A stretch of 34,004 bases of DNA from positions 1-34,004 of the forward strand of contig JAJZSA010000021.1 in the NCBI GenBank assembly GCA_021822115.1, given 5' to 3'. The notes under the pieces were generated by a model. It searched no databases. It was not told where the DNA came from and saw nothing but the letters and a program-made list of their open reading frames with translations. A program made the translations under genes and the position numbers. Each line of letters opens with the position of its first letter. Positions within the stretch are counted from its first letter, which is position 1. This document shows positions 9,696-16,878 of the stretch, in pieces. The DNA comes from Pseudomonadota bacterium (lineage in GTDB: Bacteria > Pseudomonadota > Gammaproteobacteria > Burkholderiales > Gallionellaceae).

Positions 9696-10046
9696 ATGAA
9701 TATCATCGATAAGACAGATGCCGAGATCCTGGAGATCGCCCATCCCATGTGGGCTGATCTGGTGAAGTATTCCAACGAAGGCAACTACGGTGCCTTCACA
9801 CGCAATTTTTCCAGCACCTTGATCATGGGTGCCAACGAAGTGGAGATGGGCAAGCAGTTCGCGCGCAGCGAACTGGCCAAGAACCTGTCGCCGGACTATG
9901 ACTACCTGGGCATCATCCGCCGCGGCGAGTACGTCACCGTGCTGTACCGACAGCGCAGCAGCAAGAAGCCCGGTGAATGGCTGGGCCGGCTGGTGCTGGG
10001 CTACGAGGGTGACAAGGTGAAAATTTTCGGCGCCACCATTTTCTAA
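9696..10046 (+). CDS. Conserved-looking 116-aa protein, possible NTF2-like fold
   Basis: I do not recognise this protein. It is 116 residues with no signal peptide, no membrane helix and no cysteine. An N-terminal helical half (residues 1-60) is followed by a beta-rich half with alternating pattern (YLGIIRRGEYVTVLYRQRS, then GRLVLGYEGDKVKIFGATIF). That helix-then-sheet layout would suit a SnoaL/NTF2-like alpha-beta barrel, which is inference only. It lies after the aprA terminator and 18 bp before the FKBP gene, so it probably belongs to a three-gene unit with the FKBP and TPR genes. The ATG at 9696 was chosen for the GGAG upstream. Confidence 0.7.
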   Translation: MNIIDKTDAEILEIAHPMWADLVKYSNEGNYGAFTRNFSSTLIMGANEVEMGKQFARSELAKNLSPDYDYLGIIRRGEYVTVLYRQRSSKKPGEWLGRLVLGYEGDKVKIFGATIF

Positions 10047-10064
10047 GGACTGCTCGGAACCGAT

Positions 10065-10574
10065 ATGACAGATACCATCGCAGACGAAAGCTTCGTCGAA
10101 CTGAATTACAAGGTCATCGACAACAAGACCGGCGACGTGCTGGTCACCGTGGACTATCCGATCGGCTACGTGCACGGCGTGAACGACGTGATGTCCGAAG
10201 AAGTGACCAAGGAACTCTACGGCAAGAAGGTCGGCGACATCATCGAAGTGCCCATCGACACCCGCCAGCTCTACGGCGAGCGCGACGAGTCGCTGGTGTT
10301 CACCGACCGCATCGAGAACGTGCCGGAGGAATACCGCGAGCTCGGCATGACCATCACCATGGAGAACGAGAAAGGCGAAGCGAGGAACTTCATCGTCACC
10401 CGCCTCGACGACCAGACCCTGACCGTGGATGGCAACAACCCGCTGTGCGGCCGCGAGGTCACCTTCATGCTGGAAGTGCTGTCCATACGCGAAGCGACCG
10501 AAGAAGAGATCGAACTGGGCGGCGCCGTCGGGGCCGATCCCGAGTTGAACGAGATACTCGAACGGGCACAATGA
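10065..10574 (+). CDS. SlyD-like FKBP-type peptidyl-prolyl isomerase
   Basis: A 169-residue cytosolic FKBP of the SlyD type, a prolyl isomerase and chaperone. The N-terminal strand FVELNYKVIDNKTGDVL, the DYPIGYVHGVNDV segment and the acidic YGERDES loop match the SlyD FKBP half-domain. The insert-in-flap chaperone domain covers about residues 70-125, and GREVTFMLEVLSIREATEEE closes the FKBP fold. The histidine/cysteine-rich metal-binding tail of enteric SlyD is absent. The stop overlaps the next start (ATGA), coupling it to the TPR gene. Its position beside the sulfite-oxidation genes hints at a helper role in folding their products, which is inference. Confidence 0.85.
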   Translation: MTDTIADESFVELNYKVIDNKTGDVLVTVDYPIGYVHGVNDVMSEEVTKELYGKKVGDIIEVPIDTRQLYGERDESLVFTDRIENVPEEYRELGMTITMENEKGEARNFIVTRLDDQTLTVDGNNPLCGREVTFMLEVLSIREATEEEIELGGAVGADPELNEILERAQ

Positions 10575-11578
10575 AGCACGCCACCACCTACCTCCTCTAC
10601 CCCGGTAACCAGACGCTGGAACGCGCCATCGCGGATTCCCTGTGCCTGCTGAACGAGGAAGAGGCCGCCGCAGCCAAACCGGACACGCAGGTCGCCGTCG
10701 CGGACAACTTCCGTTTCACGCGCGGTAATTACGAACAGCATCGCTACAGCACCCGCATCTTCGAACGCCTGTGCGAGGTGTTGCAGGCAGCGTTGGCCCC
10801 CACCCCGGATGCGGCAAAGCAGAACCACCTCGGCAACCTGCTCGCCGCACTGGGTCAGCAACGTCACGATGCCGCCTTGTTCGAGCAAGCCATCCACTGC
10901 TTCGAGCAGGCGCTGCAAAGTTACAGCCAGACAGAAACGCCGCAGGAATGGGCTGCCACGCAATACAACCTGGGTACGGCCAATCAGGCGCTGGGCCGGC
11001 TACTGGAGAAGACCGAGCCGCTGAAGCGCGCGGTCGATGCCTATACCGAAGCCCTGCTGGTGTGGACGCGCGAAGCGCATCCCGAACAGTGGATGCAGAC
11101 CCTGCACCAGCTGGGCAACACCTTTTACACCTACGGCGCCCAGCTCAAGGGCAACCGCCAGCTGCAAAAATCCGTGGTCGCCTACAAGAACGCGCTGGCC
11201 CTGCTCAATGCCGACGACCACGCGCTGTTGCTGACCGCCACGCATAACAACCGCGGCGTCACGCTGCATCACCTCGGCACAGCGGAAGCCAATCCCGACC
11301 GTCTGAAGGAAGCGATCAACGCCTACGAAAAAGCGCTGACCGTGAGCATGGAACAGCAGTTACCCATCCATGTCGCCGTGCTGTGTCGCGTGAACAAGGC
11401 TACCGCACACAACGCGCTGGCACAGATGACCAACGATGCCGCGCTGGCCGAAGAGATGGCGGATGAGTTCGAAGTGATCATGGAGTGCTTCGCGCACGCG
11501 CTGCAACCGCTGTGCTTGCGGCATTGCGATGAGCAGTTGAAACAGGCGCGTGCACAACGGCAAGTAGTAAACGGATAG
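10571..11578 (+). CDS. TPR-repeat protein
   Basis: A 335-residue soluble protein made largely of tetratricopeptide repeats. Four to five helical-hairpin repeats with the LG..N / A...Y..AL pattern run from about residue 80 to 275 (for example ATQYNLGTANQALG, LHQLGNTFYTYG, HNNRGVTLHHLG). TPRs are protein-protein interaction scaffolds; no enzymatic domain is visible. The N-terminal 75 residues lack clear repeats. ATG 10571 overlaps the FKBP stop by 4 bp, which fixes the start; upstream in-frame starts would lie inside the FKBP gene. Joint transcription with a chaperone-type isomerase suggests an assembly or scaffolding role. Confidence 0.8.
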   Translation: MKHATTYLLYPGNQTLERAIADSLCLLNEEEAAAAKPDTQVAVADNFRFTRGNYEQHRYSTRIFERLCEVLQAALAPTPDAAKQNHLGNLLAALGQQRHDAALFEQAIHCFEQALQSYSQTETPQEWAATQYNLGTANQALGRLLEKTEPLKRAVDAYTEALLVWTREAHPEQWMQTLHQLGNTFYTYGAQLKGNRQLQKSVVAYKNALALLNADDHALLLTATHNNRGVTLHHLGTAEANPDRLKEAINAYEKALTVSMEQQLPIHVAVLCRVNKATAHNALAQMTNDAALAEEMADEFEVIMECFAHALQPLCLRHCDEQLKQARAQRQVVNG

Positions 11579-11598
11579 AGCGGATGCGCACAGGTTCT

Positions 11599-11665
11599 GT
11601 CATTCCGGCGCAGGCCGGAATCCAGTGTTCTTGATCGGCTGGGCACCGGCCTGCGCCGGTGCGAC
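11599..11665. repeat. Palindromic repeat pair (family B, copy 1)
   Basis: Two GC-rich palindromes in inverted arrangement, TTCCGGCGCAGGCCGGAA (11603-11620) and CACCGGCCTGCGCCGGTG (11644-11661), separated by a short spacer. They sit between convergent genes, where the structure may act as a bidirectional terminator. Related copies lie at 25468-25591 and 32305-32371, so this is a dispersed REP-like family. Confidence 0.8.
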
Positions 11666-11706
11666 GAAAGATCGGTGCTTCCACGAATTATGGAGAGAAG
11701 GCTAAA

Positions 11707-12123
11707 TCAGATGCGTCCGGAAAGCTTGTGTTCCACCTCGATGAACGCACCGGTATCCGCCAGGAAGCGGATGGTGCGCGCACCGAAACCGACTTCCGGG
11801 CTGGTCTCCCCTTTGTCGATGGACAGGGTCAGCGCCACGCCCAGACGCGGCGACAGGTTGTGGCTCTTGCAGACGGCGACGATCTTGTCCTTGAGAGGCT
11901 CCAGTTGTTTGACGAGGCTGTCCGTCAGCGCGAACACATCCACGTCCCCGCTGGCGGTCTCCGAGGACAACTCCCAGGCACTGATCACCGGCTTGTCCAG
12001 CCCGCTATATGCGCCCGCCGCATCGACCCGGGTGGGCTCTATGCCGAGCAGACGCGTGACGTCGTCGGGGTTGAAATGGTAACCAAGCAATGCAAAGTAA
12101 GCCCGTCCTGTGTTCGATGCCAC
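11707..12123 (-). CDS. DUF4279-like protein
   Basis: A 138-residue protein with the DUF4279 signature near its start: an aromatic beta strand (AYFALLGYHFNPDDVT) followed by RLLGIEPTRVDAAG. The family has no established function. GTG 12123 was chosen because GAGGG lies seven bases upstream and the domain begins within ten residues. The open frame continues to 12321, but that extension runs through a palindromic repeat at 12214-12266 and gives repeat-derived peptide, so it is unlikely to be native. It is convergent with the TPR gene and divergent from the HIT gene. Confidence 0.75.
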   Translation of the reverse strand: MASNTGRAYFALLGYHFNPDDVTRLLGIEPTRVDAAGAYSGLDKPVISAWELSSETASGDVDVFALTDSLVKQLEPLKDKIVAVCKSHNLSPRLGVALTLSIDKGETSPEVGFGARTIRFLADTGAFIEVEHKLSGRI

Positions 12124-12213
12124 GATGTTTCCCTCGTCGATGGATTGCTGCGGCCGAGTATAACGGTCATGGCACCAATAGAGCACATGATAATGAGGCA
12201 CACATGCCCGTTT

Positions 12214-12266
12214 CCCCCACCCCAACCCTCCCCCGGAAGGAGAGGGGGCAAACGAATCGCTACGCG
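12214..12266. repeat. Palindromic repeat (family A), intergenic copy
   Basis: A 53-bp element beginning CCCCCACCCCAACCCTCC, with an internal palindrome and the tail CGAATCGCTACGCG. By eye it differs at only five positions from the segment embedded in hypD at 29767-29819 (opposite strand), including the tail. It lies between the DUF4279-like gene and the HIT gene. Confidence 0.85.
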
Positions 12267-12303
12267 GCTTTCGATTTAACGTAGAGGAAGAGGTGTTTTG
12301 CTG

Positions 12304-12717
12304 ATGTCTGAAGCAACGCAAGAAAAGAAACGCGACCCCAACGATCCCTGCCTGTTCTGCAAGGACCCGCGCGGCGTATCGCTACAGAATGAATTCGCCT
12401 ACAGCGCGCGCGATTCCTATCCGACCAGCCCCGGCCACACTCTGGTCATCCCGCGCCGCCATGTCGCCAGCTTCTTCGAACTGACACCGGAAGAAGTCAA
12501 CGCCTGCATGAGTCTCGTCCAGCAGGAAAAAGTGCTCATCGATGCCGAGTTGAAACCGGACGGCTACAACGTCGGCGTCAACATCGGCCCTGCCGCCGGA
12601 CAAAGCATCTTCCACGTGCACATCCACCTCATCCCGCGCTACCAAGGAGACGTGGAGAACCCGCAGGGCGGCGTGCGCCATGTGATACCCCACAAGGCAC
12701 ACTACACGCGCAAATAG
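12304..12717 (+). CDS. HIT-family nucleotide hydrolase
   Basis: A 137-residue histidine triad protein, a family of nucleotidyl hydrolases and transferases acting on AMP-linked or dinucleoside polyphosphate substrates. The catalytic motif HVHIHLIPRY is at about residues 103-112. An N-terminal CLFCKDPRG pair of cysteines resembles the zinc site of some HIT proteins, and PTSPGHTLVIPRRH is the conserved loop before the triad. The start at ATG 12304 follows a GAGGAAGAGG ribosome site. It stands alone with its own upstream spacer; the specific substrate is not deducible. Confidence 0.9.
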   Translation: MSEATQEKKRDPNDPCLFCKDPRGVSLQNEFAYSARDSYPTSPGHTLVIPRRHVASFFELTPEEVNACMSLVQQEKVLIDAELKPDGYNVGVNIGPAAGQSIFHVHIHLIPRYQGDVENPQGGVRHVIPHKAHYTRK

Positions 12718-12796
12718 CGAAAGTACGGCCAAGGGGAGGGGCCGCTATGCCTCCCGCTTGCAAGCAGCGTTTGCAACCACCAAAGGAGATCGAACC

Positions 12797-12967
12797 ATGA
12801 GTGAAGAGAAGAAACCGTTCTGCCGCCCCAAGGTCCCCGACGGCCACGCCTTCCGCGTCACCACCCGCCAGAAAGAGATCGTGCCCGGCCAGTTCTTCGT
12901 CGGCTACGAAACCACTTGGGAACCCGCGCAAAAAGTCGCGCCCTACACCACGCCCAAACGTCCCTGA
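12797..12967 (+). CDS. Small 56-aa hypothetical protein
   Basis: A 56-residue soluble protein rich in Lys, Pro and aromatic residues (MSEEKKPFCRPKVPDGHAFR...). AAGGAG (12783-12788) lies eight bases before ATG 12797, and a good hairpin terminator begins 19 bp after the stop, so it looks like a genuine expressed gene. The family is not recognised. One cysteine and no membrane segment are visible. Confidence 0.7.
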   Translation: MSEEKKPFCRPKVPDGHAFRVTTRQKEIVPGQFFVGYETTWEPAQKVAPYTTPKRP

Positions 12968-12986
12968 GCGCTCCGCAATACGACTC

Positions 12987-13024
12987 AGCCGCGCGAATCC
13001 GAACGGTCGCGCGGCTGTCGTTTT
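12987..13024 (+). terminator. Rho-independent terminator
   Basis: A perfect 10-bp stem, AGCCGCGCGA (12987-12996) and TCGCGCGGCT (13007-13016), with a 10-base loop, followed by GTCGTTTT. It ends the transcript of the 56-aa gene. Confidence 0.85.
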
Positions 13025-13435
13025 CTGAATCGAAGCATACCCGCCCTGCTCGCACTGGCAGCATTGAGCGTAGCGAATTCCTGAAGACGGTTATTCGGCC
13101 ATTGCGGCCAGCGGCATCCCAATTGGCTAGCGGCCGCTATGGAGTCGTCACCGCCCAAGGTGGAGGCTGACTGCCATATGGCGCGCGAGGGAGCGACTGA
13201 CCGCGAGGTCAGCCGCAATCCGCCCCGGATGTCCTTCAGCTTCAAAAGGGGCTTCTGCCCGATCAGGTTGCCTTTATTCCGGGGTGCGCGAGATTGTGAG
13301 GTTTCCATTTCAGACTCCTGGTCGATTGAACCGGATCTGATTCTGCGTGGCTTCGCCACTGTCGGCGCCCGCTTGGGAATATCCTTACAGGAAAATGCTG
13401 CGCCAGATATGGATGATCAAATGCAAGCTCTAAAT
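13025..13435. other. Gene-poor stretch with decayed mobile DNA
   Basis: Between the terminator and the 3' end of kdpE I see no intact gene. The only recognisable content is a minus-strand integrase N-terminus at 13198-13308. The rest (13025-13197 and 13309-13435) has no clear coding signal, RNA or repeat. Confidence 0.6.
13198..13308 (-). pseudogene. N-terminal remnant of a tyrosine-type integrase
   Basis: The reading frame starting at ATG 13308 gives METSQSRAPRNKGNLIGQK followed by PLLKLKDI and GGLRLTSRS. This matches the conserved N-terminus of a widespread proteobacterial site-specific integrase (NKG-x-L-x-GQK-x-PLKLK-x-I). After about 37 residues the similarity ends and the frame continues into unrelated, low-information sequence to 12985. 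All catalytic residues (the Arg/His/Tyr set of the C-terminal domain) are missing, so the gene is dead. It marks an old integration or rearrangement beside the kdp operon. Confidence 0.65.
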
Positions 13436-14131
13436 CTAAGCAACTGCCAGCCTGTAGCCGACCCCGACTTCTGTCAATAAAATCCGAGGGCGTGTTGGAT
13501 CTTTTTCAAGTTTGTGCCGTAAGTTGCCCATATAGATACGCAGATAGTGGGCGCGATCCACATAGCTTGGCCCCCAAACCTCCTTGAGCAGGAACTGGTG
13601 TGTCAGCACTTTGCCTGCATGCTTAATCAACACCGTTAATAAGCGATATTCAATCTGGGTGAGGTGCACTTCCGCGTCTCCGACGGAGATCTTGCGATGG
13701 ATCATGTCAACCTTCAGTTCATCCACGCTGAACACCCCCTCTTCATCTTCGTTCGAAGATGCGGATACATGACGCAATGCCACGCGTATCCGCGCCAGCA
13801 GTTCGCCCACGCCGAAAGGTTTGACCAGGTAATCGTCCGCCCCCGCGTCCAGCGCGGCGACCTTGTCGCTTTCCTGCGAACGCGCCGACAGGATGACGAC
13901 CGGGACGGCAGACCATGTGCGCAGGTTCCGGATCACCTCCACGCCATCCATGTCGGGCAAGCCGAGGTCGAGGATGACCAGATCGGGTTTGCGCGTGGCC
14001 GCATCGGCCAGTCCCTGCTTCCCGCTGGCAGCCTCGATGACGTTGTAACCTTCGGACGCCAGCGTGGCGCGCAGGAAACGGCGTATCTGCGCTTCATCCT
14101 CGATGACGATGATGGCGGCGGCGTTGCTCAT
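13436..14131 (-). CDS. kdpE: KdpE response regulator
   Basis: A 231-residue OmpR/PhoB-type response regulator. The receiver domain occupies residues 1-120 with the acidic pair E11-D12 and phosphoacceptor D55 (LVILDLGLPDMDG). A winged-helix DNA-binding domain follows (EYRLLTVLIKHAGKVLTHQFLL, then RIYMGNLRHKLE). KdpE activates kdpFABC when K+ is limiting or osmolarity rises. Its ATG overlaps the kdpD stop (ATGA), so sensor and regulator are translationally coupled. It is the last gene of the minus-strand cluster. Confidence 0.95.
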   Translation of the reverse strand: MSNAAAIIVIEDEAQIRRFLRATLASEGYNVIEAASGKQGLADAATRKPDLVILDLGLPDMDGVEVIRNLRTWSAVPVVILSARSQESDKVAALDAGADDYLVKPFGVGELLARIRVALRHVSASSNEDEEGVFSVDELKVDMIHRKISVGDAEVHLTQIEYRLLTVLIKHAGKVLTHQFLLKEVWGPSYVDRAHYLRIYMGNLRHKLEKDPTRPRILLTEVGVGYRLAVA

Positions 14132-16878
14132 GGGGTCGCGCCTTCTTCCTGTTCGATCGAAGGCGGCTCCGACAGCGGCAGGTCGAAATGGAAGGCGGCG
14201 CCGCCGCCCGAGCGGTTCTCCGCCCAGATCCTGCCGCGGTGCGCTTCCACGATGGAGCGGCAGATCGTCAGGCCCAACCCCGCCCCGCCCTGGTTGCCTT
14301 CACTGGCGACGCGATGGAATTTCTCGAAGATGCGCTGTTCCTCTCCCGGCGGGATGCCGGGACCGCGGTCAGCCACCGTCACCACGATCTCGTCCCCGTC
14401 GCTCACGGCAGAGATCTCGATAGGCGTTCCGGACGGCGTGTATTTCACCGCGTTCTCCACCAGGTTGGCGAAGACCCGTTCGATCAGCAGGCCATCGATC
14501 TCGACCAGCGGCAGGTCGCGCGGCAGGTGCACCGTCACCGGATGGTCGGCCAATCGCGTGTTCATCCCGGTCAGCGATGCCCCCACCACCTCTTCCAGCG
14601 GCTGCCATTGGCGGTTGAGCGCGATGGCGCCCACTTGCAGACGCGCCATGTCCAGCAGGTTGTTGGCCAGGCCGGACATGCGCGTCGCTTCGTCGTAGAT
14701 GGCCTGGCCGAGCTCGTGCCTGGCTTGGCCGTCGAGTTTGTCGCCATCGCGTATCAGACTGCTGGAAGCGCCCACGATGGCCGCCAGCGGCGTGCGCAGG
14801 TCATGCGAGATGGCCGACAGCAGCGAGTTGCGCAATTGTTCGGTCTCCATCTTCACCTGCGCATTCTGCGCCTCGGTCGCCAGCTTGACCCGCTCCAGCG
14901 CCAGCCCGATCTGACTGACGAAGGTTTCAAGCAGGCGCTGCTGTTCCGGCATGGCGATGCGCGCCGGGTTGAGCGGCAGCAACACCAGCACGCCCACGGT
15001 CCCGGAGGAGGCTTTCAGCGGCAGATAGAGCATCTCGCTGCCGGCCAGGGTATCGGTGCCCTGACCCGCCTCCTGGCCGTGATCGTACACCCACTGCGCC
15101 ACGCTCAGATCGCTGCCATGGCAGGACTGCGGGGTCCCTTCCCCCCTGGGATGGGCGATGTGCCCCGTCGCGTCGGGCAGCAACACCACCGCCTGCGCCT
15201 CGAACACCTCCGCGACGTGCCTGACCGCGATGCGCATCAGATTGTCCTCGCCGCGCGTGGCGGCCAGTTCGCGACTCATGGCGTACAGCGATGCGGTGCG
15301 CCGCTCGCGGTGACCGGCGACCTTGGCCTGGTGCTGGGTGCCGGCGGTCATGCTGCTGATCACCAGCGCCACCAGCAGCATGACCGCGAAGGTGACCAGA
15401 TACTGGGAGTCGGAGACGGCGAAACTGAAACGCGGCGGCACGAAGAAGACATCGAACAACACCACGCCGAGGAAGGAACTCAGCACCGACGGGCCGCGAC
15501 CGTAGCGCGTGGCCACGGTCAGCACACCCAGCAGGTACACCATGATCAGGTTGGCGAGATCGAAATGACCGAACATCAGCCAGGCGATGCCGGTGCAGAC
15601 CGCCGTCGCGACCACCGCCCACAGATATCCGGCGCGCCACCTGAACACAGGATGCTGTTCCTCGGAAGCCAGGCCGAGGTAGAGGCGGCTGCGCGAGAAA
15701 TAGGGATTCTCCTTCGCCAGCGACAGCAAGCCGGATTCCTTACCCACCACATGGATGTCGAGGTCCCGCGCCTGGCGCACGACGGTGTCCACCAGCGAGC
15801 CGTGCAGCCAGCGCTTCCAGCCGGAATAGGTGGGCTTGCCCAGCAGGATGCGGGTCGCGTTGCGGCTGCGCGCATAAGCGATCACCTCCTCGGCCAGGCG
15901 ATGCCCGCCCATGGTCACCGTCTCGGCCCCCAGTTCCTCCGCCAGTTTCAGCGTGCGCAGGATGGAATCGCGCTGCTCTTTCGAGAGCCTCTGGAGCTTG
16001 GCCGTCTCCACGTACAGCACGATCCACTCCGCGCGCAACGCCTGCGCCAGGCGATAGGCGGCGCGCACCAGGCTCTCGGCCGAAGCCCCCGGCCCCACGC
16101 AGACCAGCAGGCGCTCCTTCACCTGCCATACGTCGCGGATCGCGTTGTCCTCGCGGTAATCGCGCATCTGCGCATCGACGCGGTCCGCCGTGCGGCGCAA
16201 CGCAAGTTCGCGCAACGCGATCAGGTTGCCCTTGCGGAAGAAGTTCTGCGCCGCGCGCTCCGCCTGCTGCGGCAGGTAGACCTTGCCCTCCTTCAGGCGC
16301 TGCAACAGTTCGTCGGGCGGCAGGTCGATCAGCTCGATCTCGTCGGCGCCTTCCAGCACGGCATCGGGCACGGTCTCCCACACCGGGATGCCGGTGATCT
16401 GCGACACCACATCGTTCAGGCTCTCGATGTGCTGGACGTTCATCGCGGTATAGACGTCGATGCCCGCCTCCAGCAGTTCCTCGACATCCTGCCAGCGCTT
16501 GGGATGGCGCGAGCCGGGCACGTTGCTGTGCGCCAGTTCGTCCACCAGGATCAGCGCCGGGCGGCGCTTCAGCGCGGCATCGAGATCGAACTCGCGCAAG
16601 CGGGTACTGCGGTACTCCACCAGCCGCGGCGCCAGGATCTCCAGCCCTTCCAGCAACTGTTCGGTCTCGGCGCGCTTGTGCGTCTCCACGTAGCCCGCCA
16701 CCACGTCCAGCCCCTCGGCGCGGCGTTCGCGCGCCGCCAGCAGCATGCCGAAGGTCTTGCCCACGCCGGCGCTGGCGCCGAAGAACACCTTCAGGCGCCC
16801 GCGCCGGCGTTTCTCCTCGGCGCGCTGCACGCGCTCCAGCAGCGCATCGGGATCGGGGCGCTGGTAGGTGTCGTTCAT
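14128..16878 (-). CDS. kdpD: KdpD sensor histidine kinase
   Basis: A 916-residue K+-responsive sensor kinase. The N-terminal KdpD domain carries the P-loop GASAGVGKT (residues 34-42) and the ILVDELAHSN Walker B. A universal-stress-protein domain covers about 250-370 and four membrane helices (DUF4118) about 405-500. A GAF-like region follows. The HisKA box has the phospho-acceptor His692 (ISHDLRTPLA), and the C-terminal ATPase has N, G1 (DRGPGIP) and G2 (GGAGLGL) boxes. All domains are present and the length is typical. It overlaps the upstream CorA-like gene and downstream kdpE by 4 bp each. Confidence 0.95.
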   Translation of the reverse strand: MNDTYQRPDPDALLERVQRAEEKRRRGRLKVFFGASAGVGKTFGMLLAARERRAEGLDVVAGYVETHKRAETEQLLEGLEILAPRLVEYRSTRLREFDLDAALKRRPALILVDELAHSNVPGSRHPKRWQDVEELLEAGIDVYTAMNVQHIESLNDVVSQITGIPVWETVPDAVLEGADEIELIDLPPDELLQRLKEGKVYLPQQAERAAQNFFRKGNLIALRELALRRTADRVDAQMRDYREDNAIRDVWQVKERLLVCVGPGASAESLVRAAYRLAQALRAEWIVLYVETAKLQRLSKEQRDSILRTLKLAEELGAETVTMGGHRLAEEVIAYARSRNATRILLGKPTYSGWKRWLHGSLVDTVVRQARDLDIHVVGKESGLLSLAKENPYFSRSRLYLGLASEEQHPVFRWRAGYLWAVVATAVCTGIAWLMFGHFDLANLIMVYLLGVLTVATRYGRGPSVLSSFLGVVLFDVFFVPPRFSFAVSDSQYLVTFAVMLLVALVISSMTAGTQHQAKVAGHRERRTASLYAMSRELAATRGEDNLMRIAVRHVAEVFEAQAVVLLPDATGHIAHPRGEGTPQSCHGSDLSVAQWVYDHGQEAGQGTDTLAGSEMLYLPLKASSGTVGVLVLLPLNPARIAMPEQQRLLETFVSQIGLALERVKLATEAQNAQVKMETEQLRNSLLSAISHDLRTPLAAIVGASSSLIRDGDKLDGQARHELGQAIYDEATRMSGLANNLLDMARLQVGAIALNRQWQPLEEVVGASLTGMNTRLADHPVTVHLPRDLPLVEIDGLLIERVFANLVENAVKYTPSGTPIEISAVSDGDEIVVTVADRGPGIPPGEEQRIFEKFHRVASEGNQGGAGLGLTICRSIVEAHRGRIWAENRSGGGAAFHFDLPLSEPPSIEQEEGATP

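Noticed and set aside
11599..11665. CRISPR-like repeat arrays
   Set aside because: The palindromic repeats are dispersed over 20 kb and not spaced at regular intervals with unique spacers.
12124..12321. N-terminal extension of the DUF4279-like protein
   Set aside because: The extension is translated palindromic repeat plus intergenic DNA, while a GTG with a good ribosome site starts the recognisable domain.
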